DNA of 64,000 nucleotides, taken from contig QZED01000001.1 in the NCBI GenBank assembly GCA_009917405.1, forward strand, positions 186,001-250,000, read 5' to 3'. Within the stretch, counting starts at the first letter, position 1. Each line of letters starts with the position of its first letter. Below, in pieces: positions 35,745 through 44,399 of the stretch. The stretch comes from a bacterium c-19. GTDB taxonomy: Bacteria; Bacillota_I; Bacilli_A; Erysipelotrichales; Erysipelotrichaceae. A model generated the notes under the pieces. It did no database searches and was not told where the DNA came from. It saw nothing but the letters and a program-made list of their open reading frames with translations. The position numbers were made by a program, and so were the translations under genes.

Positions 35745-35788
35745 TAAAAAAAGTGATAACGAAAAACAATCGCGTTTTCGTATCACTG
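35745..35788 (-). terminator. intrinsic terminator of the 5'-nucleotidase gene
   Basis: On the minus strand AGTGATACGAAAA pairs with TTTTCGTTATCACT (one mismatch), followed by TTTTTTT. Confidence 0.8.
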
Positions 35789-35812
35789 TTAATAATATAC
35801 AAGCAATACAAT

Positions 35813-36721
35813 CTAATTCATTTCCTCATCTGTTTGTAAATACGGGACTTTGGCACTCGGCACAACTTGACTGGCAGGATCCAGATGAGTCGCTTGATCA
35901 TCAAAGAAAATATGCGCACCAAAAGCCTGTAATACATCTTTCTTTTTCATACCGCCCAAAAAGAATGCTTCATCAATACGGACATTCCACTCTCTTAGCG
36001 TATTGATCACTCGTTCGTGAGCAGGCGCATTACGTGCCGTAACCAATGCGGTGCGAATCGGTGAGTGCTCATGTGGAAAACGATTTTGAATATGCGAAAG
36101 CGTTTTTAAAAACTTCGCAAACGGTCCTTCTGGCAATGCCTGATGCGCCATTTCATGCTCATGCTTCACAAAAGCAGCCAAACCCTCACTTTGATAGATC
36201 CGCTCTGCTTCATCGGAAAACAGCACCGCATCACCGTCAAAAGCAATGCGGATTTCCGGCAGTTTGGTTTTTGTATACATGGAATTGGTATAGATCACAC
36301 CGGCGGCAGTCCCGTGGTTGATCGCATTCTGCACATCTGCCTCATCAGCCGATAAAAACAGATCCACATGAAAAGCTGCTAAATACGGCGAAACATTTTT
36401 ACCGCCGACAAGTGCCGCTCTTGTTATATCCAGTCCATACTGTTCCAACGAATGAAAGATGCGAAGACTTGTATCCGCACTGTTGCGGCTCATTACGATA
36501 ACTTCTACTAAGCGCTCCTTACTTAGATCATTCAGATGTAACAATGCTTCCACAAGTGGAAAAGCACTTCCCGGCTTCAGAACCTCATGCTCATGTGCCT
36601 GCTGATAAGCAGCATAAGCATCTAACCCCTCTTGCTCAAAAATTTCATTTTCCTTTTGCAGATCAAACAATGCTCTAGATGATATACCGATCACCAAGCA
36701 ATTTTCAAATGATACAGCCAT
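35813..36721 (-). CDS. cytosolic 5'-nucleotidase (cN-I type)
   Basis: This 302-residue protein resembles the 5_nucleotid family of NT5C1-like enzymes that dephosphorylate nucleoside monophosphates. HAD-like motifs are visible: IAFDGDAVLFSDEAE (Asp nucleophile region), LVTARNAPAHE and HIFFDDQATH. I chose the ATG at 36721, four bases after AGGAGG. It is inserted between nusB and the asp23-like gene, where Bacillus has no such gene, and has its own terminator. Substrate range cannot be told from sequence. Confidence 0.85.
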   Translation of the reverse strand: MAVSFENCLVIGISSRALFDLQKENEIFEQEGLDAYAAYQQAHEHEVLKPGSAFPLVEALLHLNDLSKERLVEVIVMSRNSADTSLRIFHSLEQYGLDITRAALVGGKNVSPYLAAFHVDLFLSADEADVQNAINHGTAAGVIYTNSMYTKTKLPEIRIAFDGDAVLFSDEAERIYQSEGLAAFVKHEHEMAHQALPEGPFAKFLKTLSHIQNRFPHEHSPIRTALVTARNAPAHERVINTLREWNVRIDEAFFLGGMKKKDVLQAFGAHIFFDDQATHLDPASQVVPSAKVPYLQTDEEMN

Positions 36722-36795
36722 AGTACCTCCTATAAGCAAATATAAAACATACTTCAGTTCGCAACATATCGATTATTCATCGAACAGACGTCAAT

Positions 36796-36821
36796 GAAAA
36801 AAAGGAACGACATCGTTCCTT
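36796..36821 (-). terminator. intrinsic terminator of the asp23-like gene
   Basis: AAGGAACGA and TCGTTCCTT form a 9-bp stem followed on the minus strand by TTTTTTT; it touches the stop codon. Confidence 0.85.
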
Positions 36822-37149
36822 AAAATACAAACCCCGCTACACGAATATCGATCACATCAGGAGTATAATCACTCATATGTGCGATATTGTCATGAATCGT
36901 ATTTTGAAGCTTTGCGCATGCTTCCTTAACATTAGAATCATAGCGTACCTTTACAGCGACCGTAATAATCAACTGATCATTATGAATTTTACAGTTGATG
37001 GAATTTTTAAACGGATTAAACGGATCAGCCAATACCAAACCCTCTGCTTCTTCTACCGCAATCTGCGCGATGGTCGCAAATACGGATTTGCTTAATGCGA
37101 TTAAACCTAAATCATGTTTTTGTTTTACTGCAATGTATTCTTGTGCCAT
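36820..37149 (-). CDS. Asp23/Gls24 family protein (YqhY-like)
   Basis: This 109-residue Asp23/Gls24 domain protein contains IAQIAVEEAEGLVLAD and a C-terminal DVIDIRVAGF block. Such proteins are small cytoplasmic or membrane-associated factors linked to envelope stress or fatty-acid control. YqhY in Bacillus sits upstream of nusB and is linked with acetyl-CoA carboxylase genes, which are missing here. It starts 48 bases after the spoIIIAH stop and has its own terminator. Confidence 0.88.
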   Translation of the reverse strand: MAQEYIAVKQKHDLGLIALSKSVFATIAQIAVEEAEGLVLADPFNPFKNSINCKIHNDQLIITVAVKVRYDSNVKEACAKLQNTIHDNIAHMSDYTPDVIDIRVAGFVF

Positions 37150-37197
37150 AATTTCACCTTCTTGGTATCATTATAACAGATTTTATGATAAATTGCA

Positions 37198-37689
37198 TTA
37201 CTTAAACGTAACTTCAATCAAATATTTCTGTCCGAGCGTCTGATGCGCAAGATCCATCACTTTTTTGGCATTTGCTTCATTGTCTTCACTGTCAAATACA
37301 TTGATTTTGCATGTACCCTCGGTAATTTCAATCGCACAAACAAAACCGCCCTTTTGTAAAGTATCTTTTAATGCCGTTTTCTGCTGTTCTTCATCTTTCA
37401 GCGTTTCTAATGTTTCCAGCGCTTCTTTCTTAGCTTCTTCACTTGATTGCGTATCCGATACAATATCTGATTGTTTCTTTACCTCCGCTTCTTGTTTTGA
37501 TGTAATTTCCTCTTGAAGCTTTTCTGCCTCATTTTCTTTCCCTTCCTGCGCATCCTTCGGATCGCTGAGATCTTCACCACTTTCGGTTGTCATTACACTG
37601 GTCGTATCGGTAGGCAGTGTAACATAATACACCGACAACATGAGAATAAGGGAAAACATCGTCAGAAAAGCGAGTGCCTGTCTGTTCAT
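37198..37689 (-). CDS. spoIIIAH: SpoIIIAH-like stage III sporulation protein
   Basis: The 163-residue product has one N-terminal membrane helix with the family block LSVYYVTLP, a highly charged Glu/Lys/Asp linker (about residues 35-105) and a C-terminal YscJ/FliF-like ring-forming domain. In Bacillus, SpoIIIAH in the mother cell joins SpoIIQ in the forespore to form the feeding-tube channel. Its other partners SpoIIIAA to AG are not next to it here; upstream lies the RelA-like gene. The position before the asp23-like gene and nusB is as in Bacillus, minus accB/accC. Confidence 0.85.
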   Translation of the reverse strand: MNRQALAFLTMFSLILMLSVYYVTLPTDTTSVMTTESGEDLSDPKDAQEGKENEAEKLQEEITSKQEAEVKKQSDIVSDTQSSEEAKKEALETLETLKDEEQQKTALKDTLQKGGFVCAIEITEGTCKINVFDSEDNEANAKKVMDLAHQTLGQKYLIEVTFK

Positions 37690-37743
37690 AAGCAGTCCTC
37701 CTTGCCGTTATAAGCCTATGCCTAAAACAGCCTTTTTAGACCG

Positions 37744-39114
37744 TTACGCAAAAATTTCATGCATTTGTTTCAGCCATTCCTCATAATATGCCTGTCGATA
37801 TTCCATAAAGTCTTTATAGGAAATCACACGCTGCTCGAGTTCCTCGACAAAAGATACAAAAGCTCGATTAACTGCCAGCATATTAGAATCATAAATGATT
37901 TTAATCGTGCTGATATGGGTAAGTGACTGCGCTAAAATGATCGCACATTCCTGATGAAGCATTTCCGCCTGATCAAGCGGAAGCTTTAAAAAGCGAGTTT
38001 TCAGCCAATAGTTATCAACCAAATAATTTTTAATCACGCTTAAAAACAAACAGAAATCCTGCATATCGTTCCCCGGCTCTACCGCAAACAGCATTTTGAA
38101 AAATACGAACCAGTCATAATCATAATTGATTATTGATATTAAGTAATGTCCTAAAATATCAATAAACACATCATTAGAGGTAAAGTTTTGATCTAAATAC
38201 ACTTCATTCTCAAAATCAATCTGTGCGCGGCGCAGTTTTTTAAAGGTTTGAAACAAGGTCGCAATTCGATCATTATTGCCTCCGTCATAATGTATATCCT
38301 TAATAAATATATAATGTCCTAATAACATTGAGGTCTGCTTAATATTTAATGCAAAGCCCAGTGATTCGATCATTTTCTGTGCAAATAAATCATTGATTGC
38401 CTTCGTGATCTGTTGTTCAAAGCTGTCCTCATTCAATCCGGAATCGGTGAGTGTCAGATCCTGCATCTGTTGATAAACGATGCTCAACTGCCGATCGGTA
38501 ATGGTCAGCTGTGCATTTATACTGGCAAGCAGATCCTTCATAAAGCTGTCATACACATAATAATTGGTATTTTTATAGACGAGCTTATGCTCAATTTCGC
38601 CCCAAAAGGAATGTACCAGTGCTTTGATCTGCAATTCAAAATTAATCATTTGATGATCTTTTTCATAAAAACCGTCAATGCGATAGATAGAAAAACCGTT
38701 TTTTTGCAGCTGCGGCTGATGAGAAGCTAAATCCAAATGCAGGTTCGGATACGCACTACATATAAAAAAGCCTCGTTCATCTTTTTGGGGCAGTTGTTTT
38801 CGCAGCCATAACAATGCCTTATATTCTTCCTCAATAAAACGGCATTCGATTGTGACACCGATTAAATCTGAAAGCTGATCCAAAATACTTTGCGCATTTT
38901 CACATTCTTTATAAAAGCGATTTCGAATGATTTTTTCACGAAGACTTTCCTTGCTTTTTACCCGTGAAGACAGATCAACCAAGGTTTCCTGATAATCTTG
39001 AAACAGTGCTTTCAGAATTGTATTGATTTCAGCCTCTGCCGCATGATAAAAAGCATTATTTTGTTCCAGTAACAGAAGAGTTTCATCAATTAAATCAAAT
39101 ACTTGTAAACGCAT
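37744..39114 (-). CDS. RelA/SpoT-domain protein with unknown C-terminal region
   Basis: This 456-residue protein has a divergent (p)ppGpp-synthetase-like domain at about 45-185: the ATP-binding block SRVKSKES (Arg51, Lys53), LSDLIGVTIECRF (Asp83), NGFSIYRI and FELQIKALVHSFWGEIEHKLVYK (Glu160, Gln162, His176, Lys177). The usual GYxSxH motif is GFSIYR: Phe replaces the guanine-stacking Tyr and Arg replaces the His. Residues 190-456 are helical and unrecognised. There is no HD hydrolase, TGS or ACT domain. I chose the ATG at 39114, preceded by GGAGG inside the end of ribF. It may make alarmones or a different nucleotide, or be a regulator. Confidence 0.82.
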   Translation of the reverse strand: MRLQVFDLIDETLLLLEQNNAFYHAAEAEINTILKALFQDYQETLVDLSSRVKSKESLREKIIRNRFYKECENAQSILDQLSDLIGVTIECRFIEEEYKALLWLRKQLPQKDERGFFICSAYPNLHLDLASHQPQLQKNGFSIYRIDGFYEKDHQMINFELQIKALVHSFWGEIEHKLVYKNTNYYVYDSFMKDLLASINAQLTITDRQLSIVYQQMQDLTLTDSGLNEDSFEQQITKAINDLFAQKMIESLGFALNIKQTSMLLGHYIFIKDIHYDGGNNDRIATLFQTFKKLRRAQIDFENEVYLDQNFTSNDVFIDILGHYLISIINYDYDWFVFFKMLFAVEPGNDMQDFCLFLSVIKNYLVDNYWLKTRFLKLPLDQAEMLHQECAIILAQSLTHISTIKIIYDSNMLAVNRAFVSFVEELEQRVISYKDFMEYRQAYYEEWLKQMHEIFA

Positions 39115-40045
39115 ATGCTTCCTCCGAATTATTAAAGTATGCAAGTGAAGCTGCTTCATCCTTTTGTAGCTGTTTTTTAAGTTCCTCTAAGCTGTTAAAC
39201 TTAAAATCCTTTCGCAGCCAGTGAAGGAATAAAAAGGCAACCGGCTGATCATAAATCATTTCATTAAAATGAAATACATGTGCTTCAATGCGTTGTCCGC
39301 AGGATTCGCTGACGGTCGGATTGTTTCCGACGTTGATCATTGCCTGATAATAGTTATCATGATATCGCATATACCCGACATATACACCTTCCTTAGGCAG
39401 CACATAGATAGTATCACATTGCAGATTCACGGTCGGATAACCCATTTTACGACCATTTTGTAGACCGTGTATCACAATCCCTTCCATCGTGTATGGGCGG
39501 CTCAACAATTCATTGGCTTTTTCTATATTGCCGTCCTTAATGCATTGCTCAATTCGCGTCGAGCTGATTTTTTGTGCTTCATTTTGTACTTGCTCGATCA
39601 CTTGAACCTGAAAGCGATTCTGCGCCTGTAAAGTCTTCGCATTGCCTTTTCCGAAATGTGCATAATGAAAATCATAACCGCAGACCAAGGTAGCTAACGG
39701 CAGTGGATATAAGATTTTTTCGTGAAACTGCTCCACCGACAACGCCGCCATTTCCTCGGTAAAGTCTAATATAATCCAATATTCGACGCCCAGTTGCGCC
39801 GCAAACTGCTTACGCTGCTTCATGCTCGTCAAATGCTCAAGCTGCGAAATGCCTTTGATAATTGCCCACGGATCCGGATCAAAGGTAATTAAAGCCGCAG
39901 CTCCGCCAAACGTTTTGGCATTCTCAACCACGGTTTGTATAAGCTGTTGATGCCCGATGTGAATACCGTCAAAATAGCCGATGCAGGCATGAATCGGTTC
40001 ATGAATGATCGGTGTATGTTCCAATGATATATGTAATTCTTTCAT
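39095..40045 (-). CDS. ribF: bifunctional riboflavin kinase / FAD synthetase
   Basis: This 316-residue enzyme makes FMN and then FAD. The N-terminal nucleotidyltransferase domain has GYFDGIHIGHQQLI and the STRIEQCIKDGNI block; the C-terminal flavokinase domain has GYPTVNL and NVGNNPTV. I chose the ATG at 40045, preceded by AGGAGAGG; the frame start 5 codons earlier lies within truB. The truB-ribF pair is standard in Firmicutes. Confidence 0.95.
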   Translation of the reverse strand: MKELHISLEHTPIIHEPIHACIGYFDGIHIGHQQLIQTVVENAKTFGGAAALITFDPDPWAIIKGISQLEHLTSMKQRKQFAAQLGVEYWIILDFTEEMAALSVEQFHEKILYPLPLATLVCGYDFHYAHFGKGNAKTLQAQNRFQVQVIEQVQNEAQKISSTRIEQCIKDGNIEKANELLSRPYTMEGIVIHGLQNGRKMGYPTVNLQCDTIYVLPKEGVYVGYMRYHDNYYQAMINVGNNPTVSESCGQRIEAHVFHFNEMIYDQPVAFLFLHWLRKDFKFNSLEELKKQLQKDEAASLAYFNNSEEAYAFTSI

Positions 40046-40053
40046 AGCCTCTC

Positions 40054-40884
40054 CTACCAAAGTCCCCGCACACAGCGAAACACGTCATTTTGTTCACGGC
40101 GATAGATTGCCATAACATCCTCTTGATTACAAAGCGCTACCTCATCTTCATGACAGTCAAGACGAATTTTTTTTCCTTGAATAATATCCGCGAGCGGATC
40201 ATAAGAAAGCTGCGGATAATGCGCTAATGCCTTTGCCAGCGGAAACAGCGGGATTTCACCGTTTGCCACTTGTTCTAACGTAACACAGTCCGCGAGCTGA
40301 AAGCGTCCTACCCGGGTACGAACTAAGGTATCCATACAACCTAGATTACCGCTCTTTTCAGCAATATCCACGCATAAAGAGCGTATATATGTTCCACTTG
40401 AGCATGCCGCTCGAAACTGATAACGCGCCGCATCCAAGCATTCGATTTCATAAATTTCTATATCACGCAGTGGTCTTTCGACAATCTCATGATTGCGGGC
40501 ATATTCATACAGCTTTCTGCCGTTGACCTTTACGCTTGAAACCATCGGCGGCAGTTGTTTCTGCTTCCCGACAAATTTCTGTAAAAGCTTGGAAAAATCA
40601 TCAATTTCCGTAATCGGTTTCGTTTCCATGACTTCTCCGCTTGCATCATCGCTCCATGTCTTGGCTCCCAATTTCATCGTTGCGATGTATTCTTTATCCG
40701 TATCCTCTAAAAAAGGCAATGCTTTGGTAGCTCTTCCGATCAATACCAACAGCACTCCCGTCGCATCCGGATCCAGTGTTCCGCTGTGTCCGATTTTACT
40801 TATATGCAACAGCCGACGCAGGCGCATCACAACATCATGTGAAGTCATGCCGGCTTCTTTATAAATCGGTAAAATTCCATCCAT
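40054..40884 (-). CDS. truB: tRNA pseudouridine-55 synthase TruB
   Basis: This 276-residue enzyme makes pseudouridine 55 in the tRNA T-loop. The catalytic Asp lies in HSGTLDPDATGVL, with KADEE-like TDKEYIA and SGTYIRSL also conserved. The likely start is the ATG at 40884 with GGTGAT upstream, not the much longer frame to 40974, which runs through the promoter. It precedes ribF, and its TATAAT (40905-40900) is back to back with the + strand ttcA-like gene. Confidence 0.95.
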   Translation of the reverse strand: MDGILPIYKEAGMTSHDVVMRLRRLLHISKIGHSGTLDPDATGVLLVLIGRATKALPFLEDTDKEYIATMKLGAKTWSDDASGEVMETKPITEIDDFSKLLQKFVGKQKQLPPMVSSVKVNGRKLYEYARNHEIVERPLRDIEIYEIECLDAARYQFRAACSSGTYIRSLCVDIAEKSGNLGCMDTLVRTRVGRFQLADCVTLEQVANGEIPLFPLAKALAHYPQLSYDPLADIIQGKKIRLDCHEDEVALCNQEDVMAIYRREQNDVFRCVRGLW

Positions 40885-40974
40885 GTAATCACCGAGATTC
40901 ATTATAACATATTTCGATGAAAATAGCACTTGTATCCGATCATATGCTATAATATTATTACTTGAGGTGATCAT

Positions 40975-42171
40975 ATGAAACTACAGGAAATTTTACGTAA
41001 TATCCGCAAAGCAGATGAAGATTATCAAATGATTCAAACAAACGATCGCATCGCAGTCGGTGTGTCAGGCGGCAAGGACTCTATGGTTCTATTGACGGCA
41101 CTGCATATGTATGCTAAATTTGCGGCGAAACCGTTTCAGGTCATCGGCATTCATATTGACCTCGGTTTTCCCGATATGGATTTTCAAAAAGTGCATGAAT
41201 TTTGTGAATCAAACGGCATAGAGTTTCACAGTGAGCCTTCCAATGTTTATGAAATTTTAAAGAAGCATCCAGATGCAAACGGCAAAATCAAGTGCAGCTT
41301 ATGTTCTAAATTTAAAAAGGCAACGGTTATTGAAGCTGCCAAAAAATACGGATGTAATAAAACAGCATTCGGACACCACGGTGATGATGCAGTGGAAACA
41401 CTGCTGCTGAATGCAATTTACGGCGGTCGAATTGCCACCTTCAAACCGAAGATGTATTTAACCAATACACAGATGATGTTTATTCGTCCCCTGCTCTATT
41501 GTCACGAGGATGAAATTAATAATGCTTTAATCTATAATGAAATCCCCTATGTGATCAGCACTTGTCCCAATGACGGCTATACCAAACGTCAGGATATGAA
41601 GGAAATGTTACAAACACTGTACAAGAATTATCCGAGCGCCAAAGATAATTTGTTGTCCATGTTAAGCAATCATAAACAAGTAGAATTATGGAAGAAAGCA
41701 AGCACACCTGTAACTTATGTATTTCAGCCGATGTCTCAGGCACATGCGCTGGAAATCGCTCATGAATGGCATTATGAACCCCCGTATGACTTTTACGATG
41801 CGAAAGCAGACCCTGAGGACTATGAGGAACTGATCGATGAGAAAAAACGCGGCAATTCATATTTTGAAGCACTTGTTAATAAAGAGCTTGTGGGTTTTTT
41901 AACCTATTACAAACAAGATAAAGGGATTGAAATCGGCATCGGTTTGCGCCCGGATTTATGCGGCAAGCAGTTAGGCGCTGATTTTATCACACAGGCTGAA
42001 GCTTATTTGTATCGATTATTACACCCGAATCGCTTTTGTCTCAGTGTCGCTGCTTTTAACAAACGAGCAATTAAGCTTTATCAGCAATGCGGTTATGAAA
42101 TCACCAATTCACAAATGCGACATACAAACAATGATATGTATGAATTTTACGACATGGAAAAATTTGTATAG
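40975..42171 (+). CDS. TtcA-like tRNA thiolation protein fused to a GNAT acetyltransferase
   Basis: This 398-residue two-domain protein has residues 1-235 as a PP-loop ATPase of the TtcA/TtuA group: SGGKDS (31-36), the Cys107-x-x-Cys110 pair, GHHGDDAVET (133-142) and Cys197, the residues expected for 2-thiolation of tRNA with an iron-sulfur cluster. Residues about 248-398 form a GNAT fold, with the acetyl-CoA loop LRPDLCGKQLGADF (324-337) and NKRAIKLYQQCGY (362-374). GAGGTGATC precedes the ATG. The thiolase half probably modifies a tRNA base; the target of the acetyltransferase half is unknown. Confidence 0.9.
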   Translation: MKLQEILRNIRKADEDYQMIQTNDRIAVGVSGGKDSMVLLTALHMYAKFAAKPFQVIGIHIDLGFPDMDFQKVHEFCESNGIEFHSEPSNVYEILKKHPDANGKIKCSLCSKFKKATVIEAAKKYGCNKTAFGHHGDDAVETLLLNAIYGGRIATFKPKMYLTNTQMMFIRPLLYCHEDEINNALIYNEIPYVISTCPNDGYTKRQDMKEMLQTLYKNYPSAKDNLLSMLSNHKQVELWKKASTPVTYVFQPMSQAHALEIAHEWHYEPPYDFYDAKADPEDYEELIDEKKRGNSYFEALVNKELVGFLTYYKQDKGIEIGIGLRPDLCGKQLGADFITQAEAYLYRLLHPNRFCLSVAAFNKRAIKLYQQCGYEITNSQMRHTNNDMYEFYDMEKFV

Positions 42172-42283
42172 TCATAGTGCAAATATACTTTGAAATCGGT
42201 TAATTTATCAGCTTTTCTGCTCACAAAAAAATTAGAACAACAAAATAAAAAAAGTCAAGAGTATACATTATTAAAATTCATGA

Positions 42284-42289
42284 TATACT
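42284..42289 (+). promoter_or_regulatory. -10 element of the ncRNA gene
   Basis: TATACT lies 7 bases before the predicted RNA 5' end; the -35 region (GTATAC at 17 bases) is weak. Confidence 0.4.
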
Positions 42290-42291
42290 AG

Positions 42292-42452
42292 AATTGTCCT
42301 TAGCGGTATAAATTTTTCCTACACTTAGAGATAAGGGAGACCGGACGTTATATCCTTGTGTTGAAGACCTGCTGCGAGCAGGGATCCTGATGGGAATATA
42401 CAGGTCACCCACCTGTACTTACAGGGAAAGATCTCTCCCGCTTTGGACTTCA
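42292..42452 (+). ncRNA. ssrS: candidate 6S RNA
   Basis: A GC-rich, structured RNA of about 160 bases sits alone in a 395-base gap between convergent genes, with a -10 element before it and a strong terminator after it. Ends pair as a closing stem (GTCC...GCGG with CCGC...GGAC). The middle forms a long irregular stem (GTTATATCC with GGGAATATAC) capped by the hairpin CCTGCT-GCG-AGCAGG. A small hairpin ACAGGT-CACCC-ACCTGT lies on the 3' side of the central bubble. This closing stem, bubble with 3' hairpin and apical stem is the 6S layout, which mimics an open promoter and binds the sigma-A polymerase. The call rests on hand folding. Confidence 0.6.
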
Positions 42453-42460
42453 TTTATGAT

Positions 42461-42499
42461 AAAAGGATGCTGTTTGAATAATGACATGCATCCTTTTTT
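42461..42499 (+). terminator. terminator of the ncRNA
   Basis: AAAAGGATGC and GCATCCTTTT form a 10-bp stem followed by further T residues. The remaining 42500-42566 holds nothing I recognise. Confidence 0.85.
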
Positions 42500-42566
42500 A
42501 TATTCTGTATTTTTCGTTACAAACGATTATAATTTACCTAAACGATTGAATAAGTTGATAACCCGA

Positions 42567-44384
42567 TTAGGAACGCATCATTTTCTCTATATTGATTCTT
42601 AACATTATCCACAGTGTTAAAGTGACCGGAATCACATAAATACTGATGAGCATTAACAAATAAGCAATTATCATAAAAGCGGTAAATACGAAAATTTCAC
42701 TTCCTATCAACATCACTGTAAGCTTTGTCGCAATCAACATCAAAAATACAAGCAATCCTGTTTTTATCATATCGTCTGCGAATATGCGCAAAATCACATG
42801 TGCTGTTTCTTTTTTAGATAAACCGTTTGCCCGTAATACACATATTTCATATTTACGATTTTTAACCGCAAAGAATTGACTTACCGATAAAAACACAACA
42901 GTTAAAATCAATAATGCTGTAATAAAGGTTTCTAAAAATCGACTGTAGGTTTCCATACTTGCCATTTGTGTCAAATAATCACTTTGTGCCAAATAGGCTT
43001 GATGATTCGGTAACGCTTTATCTATATCATCTACGATATGTTTAAAAGCTTCAAAATTTTCCAAATGAACAACTGCATTTATCGTGTCTGTATGCGGGAA
43101 GATCGCTTGAGGAATATAGATCACAAACAATGAGGACATCCCCTGAACCAGCTGTAAATCCTGTTTCAGAATACCGCCGATCTCAATATCAATATTGATT
43201 TCTCCTTCTTTTATTTTAAGTGAGTCACCCTTTTTCATATGATAGCGCTCCGCCAAATAATACGATACATAAGCACCGCTTGTTTTTTCTTCATCTAAAT
43301 AATCATTTTGAAATGAAAAGTATGGTACTGCGGTAACTGTTTGGGTAAACTGAACCGGTTCATCATTAATAAGCATAGAATCAAAGCTTAATGTTGAAAG
43401 GACAGCTACATCGCTTACACCTTCAATTCCCTTTAATACTTCAATTTCAGATTCTCGGACTTTAGAATTACCGGTGATATATACCTCATTCATTCCGTAT
43501 TCATTTAATGAATCATGAAAGCGTTGAATCATCCCATCCTTTATTCCGATAAAAAACAAGCTTAGGAATATAATAAAAGACGGCATCAGAATAAACATGT
43601 ACTTTTCCCATTTCCGTTTTCCGAGAGAAAATTTACTGTACCAACGATAAAAGTGCTTCATGTTTAAATCCCCTGTATCGTTTTTCTCATTCAAAGATTG
43701 CTTATAACCGCTTGTTTCGGTTAATTCTGAACAATTGCTTTCTTTCATTATTTTTTGATGAGAAACTGTATATAATACATCACATTTTGATAAAACCGCT
43801 TTATCATGGGTCGCAAGAATTACCATTCTGCCGGTTTGGGCAATCTTTTTTAACAGACTGATAATATATTCGCTGTTTTCATGATCAAGCGCACTTGTAA
43901 TTTCATCGGCAATAATTACATGAGGATCTTTCATTAATGCACAGACCAATGATAATCTTTGATATTCTCCGCCTGATAATACCGATACTTTAGTATCCGT
44001 ATCCATCGTTAATCCCATCATATTCAATACCTTTTCAACATGGTTCTTATCAAACTTATGACCGCTGATATAACAATACAGCTTGATATTATCTAAAATA
44101 GATAAATCATCATGTAAATTATGTTGCTGAAATACATAGGCAATACTTTGTTTGCGCATATTTGCCTTCATTTGTTCATTGTTCATATCCAATACTTTTT
44201 CATCAAAAGTATAAGTATAATCATGAAAACCCGATAGTAATCCAATGATATTCAACAGTGTAGTTTTTCCGACACCGCTGGGACCGCATACCGCAGTGAG
44301 TTTCCCTCTTTCAACAGTCATTTCCGCATCATCAAACAAGATTCGCTCACCGTATGCAACATGTAAATGATTAATGTGAATCAT
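42567..44384 (-). CDS. ABC transporter, ATPase fused to FtsX-like permease (605 aa)
   Basis: The N-terminal ABC domain (1-215) has Walker A CGPSGVGKTT, signature LSGGEYQRLS, Walker B VIIADE (followed by ITSALD rather than PTSALD) and H-loop ATHD. After a linker, a membrane helix (about 265-285), an outer domain of about 190 residues and three C-terminal helices form a MacB/FtsX-type half. The permease motif YEICVLRANGLSKKE is typical. This family couples ATP use to mechanical work on substrates outside the membrane, such as peptide export or resistance. It begins 15 bases after the 695-residue partner. Confidence 0.88.
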   Translation of the reverse strand: MIHINHLHVAYGERILFDDAEMTVERGKLTAVCGPSGVGKTTLLNIIGLLSGFHDYTYTFDEKVLDMNNEQMKANMRKQSIAYVFQQHNLHDDLSILDNIKLYCYISGHKFDKNHVEKVLNMMGLTMDTDTKVSVLSGGEYQRLSLVCALMKDPHVIIADEITSALDHENSEYIISLLKKIAQTGRMVILATHDKAVLSKCDVLYTVSHQKIMKESNCSELTETSGYKQSLNEKNDTGDLNMKHFYRWYSKFSLGKRKWEKYMFILMPSFIIFLSLFFIGIKDGMIQRFHDSLNEYGMNEVYITGNSKVRESEIEVLKGIEGVSDVAVLSTLSFDSMLINDEPVQFTQTVTAVPYFSFQNDYLDEEKTSGAYVSYYLAERYHMKKGDSLKIKEGEINIDIEIGGILKQDLQLVQGMSSLFVIYIPQAIFPHTDTINAVVHLENFEAFKHIVDDIDKALPNHQAYLAQSDYLTQMASMETYSRFLETFITALLILTVVFLSVSQFFAVKNRKYEICVLRANGLSKKETAHVILRIFADDMIKTGLLVFLMLIATKLTVMLIGSEIFVFTAFMIIAYLLMLISIYVIPVTLTLWIMLRINIEKMMRS

Positions 44385-44399
44385 TCTATCACCCTTCCA

